From Natrinema thermotolerans DSM 11552 (lineage in GTDB: Archaea > Halobacteriota > Halobacteria > Halobacteriales > Natrialbaceae): DNA of 50,751 bases. The DNA is taken from NCBI GenBank assembly GCA_000337115.1, contig AOIR01000046.1:2331-53081 (forward strand), in the 5' to 3' direction. A program made the translations under genes and the position numbers. Numbering within the stretch: the first letter of the stretch is position 1; every line of letters starts with the position of its first letter. Shown here in pieces: positions 28,201 to 36,402 of this stretch. The notes beneath the pieces were generated by a model. That model searched no databases, had not been told where the DNA came from, and saw nothing but the letters and a program-made list of their open reading frames with translations.

Positions 28201-29586
28201 ATGAATGACGCCTCGAGCCCTCGCCGTCGAGCAGTACTCGCCGGCGTCGGAACGCTACTCGGCGCGGGCTGTCTCGGCGCCGATCGGACGCCCGCCGCGA
28301 GCGAGGCCGATTGGCGAATGTACGGCCGCGATCCGGGCCGGACACGGTTCGTCCCGGACGCCACCCTGCCACGGGACGGCGTCGAGGTCGCTTGGTCGCG
28401 CTCGGTCAGTGCGTCCGGGTGGCTCCCGCCGGTCGTCGCGAACGGGACCGTCTACTGCCAGTCCGCCAATGGCCTGTTCGTCGTCGACGCGGAGACCGGC
28501 GACGGTGACGTCTCCAATACCTACGGTGGCTTCGGCCGGAGCGCCGGCCCGATGGCGTTCGCCTCGACGACGGTCTACCGGGACGGCGTGTTGCTCGTCC
28601 CCTACGGTGGCGTGATCGCCGGCTACGCCGCCGACCCTGACGGCTGGCCCGAGAGCGTCTCGGGACTCGGCGATGATCTGGCTCGCTGGTGGATCGACGA
28701 TGAGGGGGTCGATGTGGCACCGCCCGGCGGATTCGGTGCGGACGCGACACTGTCCGGTACACCGGTCGTCGCGGACGGGACCGTCGTTAGCCTCCATCCG
28801 CAGGGAACCGTTTCGGCCGTCACCCCCGACGACGGCGGTGAGCGCTGGCGATACGCCCTCGCGGCCGCCAACCCCGACGACGAGTACTCGCTCGTTCCCA
28901 TCGACCACGTCGTCGACACCGCAACCGGGACCGTCGTCGTGAAAGGGCACGTCCTCGGCGGACCGGTGCTTGTCGGACTCGACCTCGTGGACGGCACTCG
29001 CCAGTGGACCGTCGGCGAGGGACGGACGCTCGAGTGGCGGGTCGAGGCCGGCAACAGCATGACGGCACGCGGCGGGACGGTCTACACCGTCGGATGGACG
29101 GAATCGGACTCGAGACGGGCGGTTCGGATCCGCGAACTCGACGCGGCATCGGGGGATCGCGGCTGGACTCGCCCGCTCGACCGCGGCGCTCACGTCGGAC
29201 TCGCCGTCGACGAGACGACCATCTATCACGTCGGCACGATCGAGGCGGACGAGGGATCGGACCCGATCGGCGTCGCGGCCGTCGACCGTGAGGACGGCGC
29301 CGTTCGGTGGACGGAAACCCTCGACGACGCGCCCGGCAGTACCCTGACCGAGAGGGACCCGCCGCCGACGGTCGCCGGGGATCTCCTGCTCGTCCCCGGC
29401 AGTGCGGGCCTCCACGCCCTCGCGACGGCGGACGGCGAACGGCTGTGGACGTTCACGGAAACAGTCGGGACCTCGGGCGGCGGCGAAACCGAACGCGCCG
29501 CCCTGACGCCGGCGATCGTCGCCGGCGACCGTATCGTTATTGGGACGACACTGATGCTCTACGGGCTCGGGGACGATGGCGACTGA
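28201..29586 (+). CDS. PQQ-like beta-propeller lipoprotein
   Basis: A 461-residue extracytoplasmic protein. The N-terminus SPRRRAVLAGVGTLLGAGC is a twin-arginine signal with a lipobox. Repeated propeller blades carry the W/G pattern of PQQ-binding-like repeats (VVANGTVYCQSANGLFVVDAETGD, VVADGTVVSLHPQGTVSAV, WRYAL, WTVGEG, LWTFTE). Such domains act as scaffolds or electron-transfer dehydrogenases; no PQQ ligand set was confirmed. The stop overlaps the next gene by 11 nt, indicating co-expression with a membrane partner. Confidence 0.85.
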   Translation: MNDASSPRRRAVLAGVGTLLGAGCLGADRTPAASEADWRMYGRDPGRTRFVPDATLPRDGVEVAWSRSVSASGWLPPVVANGTVYCQSANGLFVVDAETGDGDVSNTYGGFGRSAGPMAFASTTVYRDGVLLVPYGGVIAGYAADPDGWPESVSGLGDDLARWWIDDEGVDVAPPGGFGADATLSGTPVVADGTVVSLHPQGTVSAVTPDDGGERWRYALAAANPDDEYSLVPIDHVVDTATGTVVVKGHVLGGPVLVGLDLVDGTRQWTVGEGRTLEWRVEAGNSMTARGGTVYTVGWTESDSRRAVRIRELDAASGDRGWTRPLDRGAHVGLAVDETTIYHVGTIEADEGSDPIGVAAVDREDGAVRWTETLDDAPGSTLTERDPPPTVAGDLLLVPGSAGLHALATADGERLWTFTETVGTSGGGETERAALTPAIVAGDRIVIGTTLMLYGLGDDGD

Positions 29587-30433
29587 CGACTCCGATTCCG
29601 ACACCGTAACCGAGGGCGAGACGAACTCGGAGCCACTCGTCTCGAACCTCGGGGCCGGTCCCGGTCTCAGGTCGATTCTCGCGACCGCGTTCGCCCTGCT
29701 CCGCGGGCGGCCATCGCTGGCCATCCCATTCGCCGTCGCCGGCGCGCTCGGAGCCACAAGCACGGTCGCCAGGCTCGAGTCGCCCTATCCAGTCGGCCTC
29801 GCCCCGTTTCCCGAGGGCGGCCTGGTCCGGCTCTCGCTGCCGTTCGTCCCGCGGCTCGAGCCGACCGTCGAAATGAGTCCCGCGATTCTCACCGGAATGA
29901 AATCCCGGTTTCTCGTCGCCTTCGTCGGCTGGCAGGTCGCCATAAGCGCCGCGGCGGCGGTCGCGTTCGCCGGCTGCCTGTGGCTGGCGGACGCCGACAC
30001 GGACGGGCTCACGCCGCCGCTCGATCGGGTCGCCTGGCTCGTCGCGTACGTCGTCGTCATCGATAGCGTCCTGTTCGGCGCGCTGTTCCTGTCGAGCCCG
30101 GCCAGTGCTGGCGTCGGACTCGCACTCGTGGCGCTGCTCACGCTCGCTCCGTTCCTCGTCTGGCTGTTCGTCGCTCCCGCAATCATCGTCGTCGGCGGGA
30201 AACGACCCATCGCGGCCGTGATCGAGAGCCTCGACTACGCGGTTGCGAGTCCCGGCACCATTCTAGCGATACTGGTCGGCCTCGGCTACGTCGGATACGC
30301 GCTAACCGGCGTTTCGCAGCTCGCGTCGTCGACGACCGTCGGAGCCACGCTGGCGACCGTCCTCAGCGCGACCGTCACGGGGACGGCCCACGCCGTCGCG
30401 GTCACCGCGCTGTATCGGGTCCGACTGCAGTAG
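29576..30433 (+). CDS. Polytopic membrane protein linked to the propeller lipoprotein
   Basis: A 285-residue protein with an acidic cytosolic N-terminus and roughly five to six hydrophobic helices, including AFALLRGRPSLAIPFAVAGA, QVAISAAAAVAFAGCLWLA, LALVALLTLAPFLVWLFVAP and a final helix near the C-terminus. The layout (helix groups around a PIIIVGGKRPIAAVIESL-like loop) recalls haloarchaeal membrane proteins of the DUF4013 type. It overlaps the preceding lipoprotein gene, so the two may form a complex. The function is not known. Confidence 0.7.
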   Translation: MATDDSDSDTVTEGETNSEPLVSNLGAGPGLRSILATAFALLRGRPSLAIPFAVAGALGATSTVARLESPYPVGLAPFPEGGLVRLSLPFVPRLEPTVEMSPAILTGMKSRFLVAFVGWQVAISAAAAVAFAGCLWLADADTDGLTPPLDRVAWLVAYVVVIDSVLFGALFLSSPASAGVGLALVALLTLAPFLVWLFVAPAIIVVGGKRPIAAVIESLDYAVASPGTILAILVGLGYVGYALTGVSQLASSTTVGATLATVLSATVTGTAHAVAVTALYRVRLQ

Positions 30434-30446
30434 CCGCGCCATACAC

Positions 30447-30995
30447 TCACTCACAGCCGGTCTCCGGCGGGTCGCCCCCCGTTCGCGACTCGAGGAACTG
30501 TGTCTCCGCCTCGGAAAGGTCCCGATCGCGATATTGCTCGAGGCCGGCCTGGTACCGCTCGCGGTCGGTCCACGCCGCGGTATCGGGATCGTCCGGCATC
30601 GGGTACTCGAGGATCAGTTCGGCGATCCCGGTCGTCTCGCCGGTGTAGGCGAAGCCGGTCCGGTAGAGCGCCTCGTAGGCGAAGGGGTTGTTGACGGCGA
30701 TCCGGAGTCGCTCGTAGCCTCGCTCGAGGGCCCGATCGCGGACCAGCCGACAGAGCGCGGGGCCGATCCCCTCGCCGCGCCGGTCCTGATCGACGGTGAC
30801 GTACCGTAACCACAGCGTGTCGGCGTCAGTCCGGTCCTCGTTGAACGCGACGGCGGCGACGAGCCGGCCGTTGTCGGTACGGGCGACGGCCTTGCCCGTG
30901 TTCGTCATGACGAACTTGCCGGCGTAGCTGAACCGTTCGTGATCGAGCCGGAGTTTCGGGCCGTCGGGCGGCCAGCCGAGCAGGTCGTACTCCAC
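30447..30995 (-). CDS. GNAT-family N-acetyltransferase
   Basis: A 182-residue acetyl-CoA-dependent transferase. The acetyl-CoA pyrophosphate-binding motif is VDQDRRGEGIGPALCRLV (R-x2-G-x-G/A), preceded by LWLRYVTV. The segment NNPFAYEALYRTGFAYTGE matches motif B. The start is uncertain: a GTG at VEYDLLGWPP gives a compact protein, whereas an upstream ATG would add 22 Arg-rich residues. The C-terminal 45 residues are charged and extend beyond the usual domain. The substrate is unknown. Confidence 0.75.
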   Translation of the reverse strand: MEYDLLGWPPDGPKLRLDHERFSYAGKFVMTNTGKAVARTDNGRLVAAVAFNEDRTDADTLWLRYVTVDQDRRGEGIGPALCRLVRDRALERGYERLRIAVNNPFAYEALYRTGFAYTGETTGIAELILEYPMPDDPDTAAWTDRERYQAGLEQYRDRDLSEAETQFLESRTGGDPPETGCE

Positions 30996-31228
30996 GGTGT
31001 CGCTTCGCGGGGATCGCACAACAACCCTCGGAATCGGACGGTCCCGTGGGGCAATCGTCACCGATGTCGACGGAGACGATGGTGAGACCCGTCCCTATCG
31101 ATCGATTCCGGCCAGTTTCCCTCGCCTCAAACGATTCGTTCACTCGGTTACTCAAAACACAATCGCCGCGTGAAAACCGCACTACGTCAAGTGAGCTGGC
31201 ATGCTACTAACTGACAGAGGTTCCCCAT

Positions 31229-31531
31229 ATGGTCGATGACGCATTCGATGCGCTGGCAAATAGTCACCGGCGACGGTTGTTGCTCAGTCTCTTGACTCAC
31301 AACCCACAAGACGTCTCGACAGTCGACGGCCGTCACTGGGAGATCGCCGAGACGGGCGACGAGCTGACACGGAAATACCACGTCCACCTCCCGAAACTGG
31401 CCGACTACGGCTACATCGAGTGGCACCGCGAGGCCGGAAACGTCGTCAAAGGGCCGCGGTTCGACGAGATACGTCCGCTGCTCGAGCTACTGGACGACAA
31501 TCGGGACGAACTCCCCGATGGCTGGTTCTGA
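31229..31531 (+). CDS. Winged-helix transcription regulator (haloarchaeal ArsR-like)
   Basis: A 100-residue DNA-binding protein of the single-domain type abundant in haloarchaea. It opens AFDALANSHRRRLLLSLLTH, continues to the recognition helix LTRKYHVHLPKLADYGYIEW and a wing with HREAGNVVKGPRFDEI, and ends in a dimerisation helix. It probably represses or activates nearby genes. It diverges from the acetyltransferase gene across about 230 nt. Confidence 0.8.
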   Translation: MVDDAFDALANSHRRRLLLSLLTHNPQDVSTVDGRHWEIAETGDELTRKYHVHLPKLADYGYIEWHREAGNVVKGPRFDEIRPLLELLDDNRDELPDGWF

Positions 31532-31830
31532 GCGGCGGAACGCAGTTCGGTGTTACCGATCTCGAGAGCGGACTGGCGGAGACGCTGTCCCGTCACTAGT
31601 GGCGACTGCTGAGAAGCGAGGTCGAACGGATCCGCGAACGAAACGACACGCCCCGCCGTGGTTGGGCCGTAACGGGGCGCGCCAGCGAACCATATCGGAC
31701 GTAGACTCAAGTAGCTTGTGTGATGATCCGGGTGAATGCGATAGTTCGGCTGAAACCACCGTTTTCGGCGGTTCCCACTACTGATTGCAAGCCATACACG
31801 AATCCTTTTCCCGCCGTCAGTTCCTATTGT
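31532..31830. other. Gene-free stretch before the TrmB-like gene
   Basis: No credible gene is seen on either strand. The 12-bp sequence CGTGGTTGGGCC occurs at 31657-31668 and again at 31852-31863, directly before the next start codon, which suggests a duplicated upstream segment. The A+T-richer end near 31800-31830 probably holds the promoter. Confidence 0.4.
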
Positions 31831-31854
31831 ACGTGTTCGGAACGCCGGACACGT
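31831..31854. promoter_or_regulatory. Inverted repeat before the TrmB-like gene
   Basis: ACGTGTTCGG-AACG-CCGGACACGT has ten-base arms with one mismatch and ends 9 nt before the ATG of the TrmB-like regulator. A dyad at a regulator's own start is typical of an autoregulatory operator. Confidence 0.5.
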
Positions 31855-31863
31855 GGTTGGGCC

Positions 31864-32676
31864 ATGACACAGGACGACATTACGAACGAGGCGGTTAGTC
31901 TACTCCAGGATCTCGGTCTTCAAGAGTACGAAGCCCGGTGTTTTCTGGCGTTGACGCGGCTACCCAGCGGTACAGCGAAAGAAATACACGAGATCTCGGA
32001 GGTTCCCCGAACGCGGGTCTACGACGCCATTCGGGTACTCGAGTCACAGGGACTCGTCGAGGTACGACACTCGAGCCCCCAACAGTTTCGGGCGGTCGGC
32101 ATCGACGAGGCCACGCGGACCCTCCGCCAGAAATACGACGACCGGGTCGACACCCTCGAGTCATATCTCGAAACCGTCGAACACCGAGAGACCGAGCCCG
32201 ATGACGACCGGATGCAGGAGGTATGGTCACTGACCGGACGCGACGCGATCGAATCGCGAACGCTCGATCTGCTCACGGAGGCCAACAGCGAGATCGCACT
32301 GGTCGTCGCCGACGAATCGCTCCTGTCTGACCCGCTCTACGAGACGTTACACGACGCGGTCGATCAGGACGTCCAGGTCATCCTCGGCGGACGGACCGAC
32401 GGCATTACCTCCCGGCTGGGAACGGAACTCCCGACCGCCCGCGTGTTCGAGACGAACCTCGATTTTCTCATCGGATCGGGAACCGACCACGAAGTCGCGA
32501 TCAGTCGCATCCTGCTCGTCGATCGGGAGACGTTGCTGATCGGGTCATACTATCCCGACAGCGAGGACCCGACCGAACAGGCGATCTTCGCCAGCGGCCT
32601 CGAGAACGGAATCGTCGTGTTGCTCCGGCGGTTGATCTCGTCGGGACTGACCGCCGTCGAGGATTCGGAACCGTAA
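31864..32676 (+). CDS. TrmB-family transcription regulator
   Basis: A 270-residue regulator. The N-terminal TrmB winged helix (VSLLQDLGLQEYEARCFLAL, recognition helix VPRTRVYDAIRVLESQGLVEV) is followed by a coiled-coil linker (about 80-105) and a C-terminal ligand-type domain (WSLTGRDAIESRTLDLLTEA to the end) resembling the PLD-like sensing domain of haloarchaeal TrmBL proteins. Relatives control sugar metabolism or other central pathways. The ATG was chosen because the reading upstream of it is non-conserved, and the inverted repeat immediately before it fits autoregulation. Confidence 0.85.
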   Translation: MTQDDITNEAVSLLQDLGLQEYEARCFLALTRLPSGTAKEIHEISEVPRTRVYDAIRVLESQGLVEVRHSSPQQFRAVGIDEATRTLRQKYDDRVDTLESYLETVEHRETEPDDDRMQEVWSLTGRDAIESRTLDLLTEANSEIALVVADESLLSDPLYETLHDAVDQDVQVILGGRTDGITSRLGTELPTARVFETNLDFLIGSGTDHEVAISRILLVDRETLLIGSYYPDSEDPTEQAIFASGLENGIVVLLRRLISSGLTAVEDSEP

Positions 32677-32726
32677 CCGCAAGCGGGCGTTGCGTACAGT
32701 ACGTCCACGACTGTCGTCGGTGAAAA

Positions 32727-32984
32727 TCAATCGGTGGCCACTGTCAGTTCGGTGCCGTCGATCCGAATCCGATACTCCGCCATGGAAAACGACACGACGA
32801 CGTGATCGCCGGCGACGAGAGCGTCCAGCGCACCGGGATCGATATACGAGTACAGCGTCATCTCGGCGGTCGTCGGGAGGTCGATCGGATCGACGTTCTC
32901 GATATCGGCGATCACAGTCACGATAGCGATGCTCGGCGGCGTCTCCGACCAGTCGAACTCACGTCGTACGATCACATCGTCCAT
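32727..32984 (-). CDS. HalOD1 output-domain protein
   Basis: An 85-residue single-domain protein of the haloarchaeal HalOD1 family: an N-terminal strand, a PPSIAIVTVIADIENVDP helix, a DPLPTTAEMTLYSYIDP-like middle, and a final beta pair VVVSFSMAEYRIRIDGTELTV. HalOD1 domains are presumed signalling outputs in haloarchaeal regulatory proteins; the partner is unknown. An ATG three codons upstream is an alternative. It converges on the TrmB-like gene. Confidence 0.85.
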   Translation of the reverse strand: MDDVIVRREFDWSETPPSIAIVTVIADIENVDPIDLPTTAEMTLYSYIDPGALDALVAGDHVVVSFSMAEYRIRIDGTELTVATD

Positions 32985-33198
32985 GGCGATCACCGGTGCA
33001 GTAAACCCACGACGACATGGAGGACTATATAACCGTTGTGAGGACTCGAGAGACAGCCGCCGACCGATTTCGGCGCCGCCGCCGCTCTCGAGCCACGCCG
33101 GTCGTCACCGCGGGTATCGACCGATGGCTCTCGAGGGTAAGGGTGTCGAAGAAACGAAGTCACGCGACGTCGCCGTAAGACGACGGTGCGAACCCGTG

Positions 33199-33393
33199 TT
33201 AGTTACGAACGACGTTCGTCGCTCGCGGGCCCTTGGGGGCCTGCTCGATGTCGAACTCGATGTCTGTGCCTTCTTCGAGGTCCGGACCGCCAACGTCCTC
33301 CATGTGGAAGAAAACGTCCTCGTCCGCGTCGTCAGTCTCGATGAAACCGTAACCGCCCGTGTCGTTGAAGAAATCAACCGTTCCGTTTGCCAT
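33199..33393 (-). CDS. Cold-shock domain protein
   Basis: A 64-residue CspA-like OB-fold nucleic-acid-binding protein. RNP1-like GGYGFIET and RNP2-like DVFFHMEDV are present and the start is MANGTVDFFNDTG. It is thought to act as an RNA chaperone. The ATG at MANG matches family length; an upstream in-frame ATG would add a non-family extension. On its strand a TATA-like CTTATCC lies about 25-30 nt upstream, consistent with a leaderless transcript. Confidence 0.95.
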   Translation of the reverse strand: MANGTVDFFNDTGGYGFIETDDADEDVFFHMEDVGGPDLEEGTDIEFDIEQAPKGPRATNVVRN

Positions 33394-33753
33394 TGCGATT
33401 AGACGAAAGTCCGATACACGGATAAGTGTTCTGCATCTGTTTTCCAAAACCCATCTCGAGTAGACGAGTGTTTAGAATAGTATGGTCTGTCTGTATTTTC
33501 GTCTACCACTCGTATTTGTGTCCGAATAACCGACTGCACCGTCGGAATGGTCTGTTGTCTCCGCCGTATCGACACTTCTGGACCGCTCGGTCCGCCATCG
33601 CTCGAGCCACCCCGCGACCGACGACGGTCGGTCCGGCCTGTCACCGTCTCGAGTCATCGCACAGCGTCCCGCAAACGGGGCCGAGTACTGCTGTCTCTAG
33701 CGAGTTCGTAACTATGGCCTCGACGCGTTGTTCCCGTCGTCTGCTCGTCGAAA
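33394..33753. other. Gene-poor spacer between the cold-shock gene and tRNA-Gly
   Basis: Apart from the csp promoter at its left edge no gene is supported. Short open frames have inconsistent codon use on either strand. The stretch is somewhat A+T-richer than flanking coding DNA and runs into a duplicated tRNA 3' end, so it may be degraded element DNA. Confidence 0.35.
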
Positions 33754-33779
33754 AGTGCGCGGACCGGGATTTGAACCCG
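33754..33779 (-). repeat. Partial copy of the tRNA-Gly 3' end
   Basis: These 26 bases are identical to 33922-33947, which cover the acceptor 3' strand and T-arm start of tRNA-Gly plus two flanking bases. The copy lies about 145 bp downstream of the tRNA's 3' end. Integrating elements leave this arrangement, so it may mark an old attachment site. A reverse T-arm motif TTCAAATCCCG also occurs at about 33826-33836. Confidence 0.6.
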
Positions 33780-33923
33780 ACTGCGAGACGGTCGCTCACG
33801 ACGTTCGCGCTGCGACTCGCGTGCTTCAAATCCCGCTTCCGATTGCTGTCGCTCGCGAGTTTGCTCACGACAGTAGCGCAGATCAAAGATTTGCTGACCT
33901 GCGAATCACAGATTCGCAGACAG

Positions 33924-33994
33924 TGCGCGGACCGGGATTTGAACCCGGGCCATGAGCTTGGAAGGCTCAGGTCCTACCACTAGACCATCCGCGC
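33924..33994 (-). tRNA. tRNA-Gly (anticodon TCC)
   Basis: A 71-nt cloverleaf. The acceptor GCGCGGA pairs with TCCGCGC, with A at the discriminator position. The D-arm is GTC...GAC, the anticodon stem TGAGC/GCTCA has loop CTTCCAA, and the T-loop is TTCAAAT. No intron is seen, and CCA is not encoded. A TATA-like TTAAAC lies about 25-30 nt upstream on its strand. Confidence 0.95.
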
Positions 33995-34144
33995 GCATCA
34001 CCGGCTTTTCGGTCCACGTTTAAGGCTCTTCCTTTTCTGTGTCGCCGCCCGCTCGCGATCACGGGGTCCTGAGGGGAAAACGGGAGATCGGTACTTAGCG
34101 ATCAGCGGGCTACCGGGCGGTCCACACCGCGGGTCGGCCGGCGG

Positions 34145-35095
34145 TTACCGCTCGAGCAGCGCGCCCGAGGAGCCGACGGCGATGTCGACGTCACCGGTGG
34201 CGACGGCACGGAGGTTCTCACCGACCGGCGTCGTGTTCCGGGTCCACTTGTCGTCCTCGAGTTCGAACACCGCGCCACCGCTGCCGACGGTGTAGCCCGT
34301 GCCGGCCTCGGTTTCGATGTCGAAGAGGGCGGCGTCGCCGAGGCTCTCGGGGATCCAGCGGCTGCCGGTGTAGTCGAAGACGGACGCGTTACCGCCGCTG
34401 ACGTAGACGTCGTCTTCGGCGTCGCTGTCGAGGCCGTAGTAGGTGACGCCGGCGTCCTCGATGCCGATCGGGTTCCAGGTGACGCCGTCGTCGGTGGCGA
34501 AGACCTTCCCGTTGGTGTCGATGACGTGGCCCGCGCCGTCGGCGTAGAACTCGATCGCGTTCAGCCCGGAGCCGCTGCCCGGCACTACGTAGTTCCAGGT
34601 GCCCTCCTTACCGTTGTCGAAGCTGTAGTGGATCGATCCGGAGTCGTCGGCCACGTAGACGTCGGCCTCACCGGCGGGACCGGTGACGGAGACGTCGTTG
34701 AAGTTCGCCGTGTAATCGTTGGGCGCCGAGCGGTCGACCAGGTTCCCGGTCGTTACGTCGTACTCGCCGATCGCACCGCTCGAGCCGACGACCCAGAGCC
34801 GCTTGCCGTCGTCGGTGGTGTCGACCCCGTAGAGGTCGTTCCCGTTGCCGGTCGGGCCACCCTGCAGGACGACCTCCCAGCCGGTGGCGGTGCGTTCGAT
34901 TACCAGCCCACCGCCCGCGACCGCGTGCGGGTTGGTGGCCGTATAGGCGACGTCGTGGAGGGTGCTATCGACCGGCGTCTCGACGACGGTCCACCCGTCG
35001 TCGCTCTCGGCGGCGGCAGCCGTCGCGGGGACGGTGGCTGCGGCAAGCGATGCGCCTGCGACCTTCAGCGCCGAACGTCGAGTCAAGCGCGTCAT
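34145..35095 (-). CDS. Tat-exported beta-propeller protein
   Basis: A 316-residue secreted protein. The N-terminus MTRLTRRSALKVAGASLAAA is a twin-arginine signal ending in an Ala-rich cleavage region with no lipobox. The mature part is a repeated-strand propeller of the YCF48/BNR type (GNDLYGVDTTDDGKRLWVVG, DVYVADDSGSIHYSFDNG, DVYVSGGNASVFDYTG, LFDIETEAGTGYTVGSGGAV, LRAVATGDVDIAVGSSGALL). No catalytic residues are evident. The second in-frame ATG was chosen as it begins the signal. The role is unknown; it is probably a cell-surface binding module. Confidence 0.85.
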   Translation of the reverse strand: MTRLTRRSALKVAGASLAAATVPATAAAAESDDGWTVVETPVDSTLHDVAYTATNPHAVAGGGLVIERTATGWEVVLQGGPTGNGNDLYGVDTTDDGKRLWVVGSSGAIGEYDVTTGNLVDRSAPNDYTANFNDVSVTGPAGEADVYVADDSGSIHYSFDNGKEGTWNYVVPGSGSGLNAIEFYADGAGHVIDTNGKVFATDDGVTWNPIGIEDAGVTYYGLDSDAEDDVYVSGGNASVFDYTGSRWIPESLGDAALFDIETEAGTGYTVGSGGAVFELEDDKWTRNTTPVGENLRAVATGDVDIAVGSSGALLER

Positions 35096-35357
35096 AGCGC
35101 ATTCCGGTCTGGTGGACGAGACTATCATAAAAGCCGGACGTTCTTCAGATCGTTAGCGTCTATTCCGGACCTTTTACTCGATTTCAAACCGTTTTCATCG
35201 AGTGGGACTGAGGCCGATATCTACGGATTCGACCGGCTAAAATAGCGAGTCGGATCGCTTGTGGAATCACCTGTCACGGGAACAAATACCACCATAGCCA
35301 CCGGGCGACCGTCGGCCGAACGATCCCTCTCGAAACCGAATTCCGGGTACGGTCGCG

Positions 35358-36059
35358 CTATCCCGACTGGCCCGCGCCCGCGACCGTGGCATAACAGTTC
35401 CCGCTCGAGAGTTCCCACTCCCGGAGCGTGAGGTCGCTGGCAGCGAGGTCGGCCTCGAACTCCTCGGGTGCGTAAATATGATAGAACCGATCGACCGGCT
35501 CGCCGCCGGGGAGAGTCCACTCGACGGTCGTATCGAACCCCTCAGTCGCATCGAACCGGTCGTGAGCGGTCGACCACGCACTGACCAACGCACGACCGTC
35601 CGGGGACAACACGCGGGCGAGTTCGTCGAGGCTTGCCAGCCGCGCCGCTCGCGTCGGCAGGTGATGCAGCGTCGCGACGTAGACCGCTAGGTCGACGCCG
35701 TCGTCAGTGAGCGGCAGCGCGGCCGCGTCTCCCTGCACCAACTCAACGTCGAACCTCCGATCGAGGGCGCGTTCCTGACCCGTCTCGAGCAGGCCACGGC
35801 TCACGTCGAGGCCAACGACGGACCCGCACTCTGCTGCGAGCAGTTCGGCGTGGCGACAGTTGCCACTCCCCAGGTCGAGCCCGACCGCATCGGAGCCCCG
35901 ATCGGTCGCGTGGGACGCGACGAACGATTCGACCTCCGGCCACGCGTACTCGCGCGTGGACGCGAAGTGGGTCGCAATCCGGTCGTACGTCTCCCGGACA
36001 TCGCCGCGTTTCACATCACTTTCGTCCCGACGCTGCGTTCGGTCTCGGTTCCCGGCCAT
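35358..36059 (-). CDS. Class I SAM-dependent methyltransferase (Trm9/UbiE-like)
   Basis: A 233-residue Rossmann methyltransferase. Motif I is VGLDLGSGNCRHAELL (about 58-73), the acidic end of strand 2 is VVGLDVS, then DAAALPLTDDGVDLAV and VATLHHLPT. The C-terminal part has FYHIYAPEEFEADL, as in the Trm9/ALKBH8-like branch that methylates carboxymethyluridine at the tRNA wobble base. That substrate assignment is inference, and a small-molecule methyltransferase is also possible. It lies just upstream of tRNA-Ala on the opposite strand. Confidence 0.8.
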   Translation of the reverse strand: MAGNRDRTQRRDESDVKRGDVRETYDRIATHFASTREYAWPEVESFVASHATDRGSDAVGLDLGSGNCRHAELLAAECGSVVGLDVSRGLLETGQERALDRRFDVELVQGDAAALPLTDDGVDLAVYVATLHHLPTRAARLASLDELARVLSPDGRALVSAWSTAHDRFDATEGFDTTVEWTLPGGEPVDRFYHIYAPEEFEADLAASDLTLREWELSSGNCYATVAGAGQSG

Positions 36060-36175
36060 CCGTTGGCTCTCGTCTCGGGACGGTCAAAAAGCGTTCGCCA
36101 CCGCGAGCAACGGTACGGGCTGCCCGTGTCGCCCCGACGAATGTGTATCCGTGACGGGCCTCGATGAATTCGAGG

Positions 36176-36184
36176 GGTTTATCT
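36176..36184 (+). promoter_or_regulatory. Probable TATA box of tRNA-Ala
   Basis: GTTTATCTA lies about 32-40 nt before the mature tRNA 5' end, a suitable position for a tRNA promoter with a short leader. Confidence 0.4.
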
Positions 36185-36215
36185 ATTCCCGACGGGAACT
36201 GGAGAATGCGCTCGA

Positions 36216-36287
36216 GGGCTCGTAGATCAGGGGTAGATCACTCCCTTGGCATGGGAGAGGCCCCGGGTTCAAATCCCGGCGAGTCCA
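36216..36287 (+). tRNA. tRNA-Ala (anticodon GGC), provirus integration target
   Basis: A 72-nt cloverleaf. The acceptor GGGCTCG pairs with CGAGTCC, including the G3:U70 pair that is the identity element of tRNA-Ala. The anticodon stem CTCCC/GGGAG has loop TTGGCAT, and the T-arm is CCGGG/CCCGG with loop TTCAAAT. Discriminator A is encoded; CCA is not. The integrase gene begins the foreign region immediately past its 3' end. Confidence 0.97.
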
Positions 36288-36402
36288 TCGCTGTTTTGAC
36301 GTTTCAGGCCCTCTAATTCCCGAATACGAACGTTTGAGGGTATTCTCGAGACTATCCGTGAGTCGATGCTTTCAGCCGCTTGTTCGTGAGTCATGTTCCT
36401 TT

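Noticed and set aside
33758-33840. Second tRNA-Gly gene
   Set aside because: Only the 3' segment is present; no D-arm, anticodon arm or acceptor 5' strand follows.
36137-36160. MCIRDG-like reading near tRNA-Ala resembling the adapter peptide
   Set aside because: The DNA (ATGTGTATCCGTGAC) differs from the Tn5 mosaic end after eight bases, so it is a chance match in the 5' flank of the methyltransferase gene.
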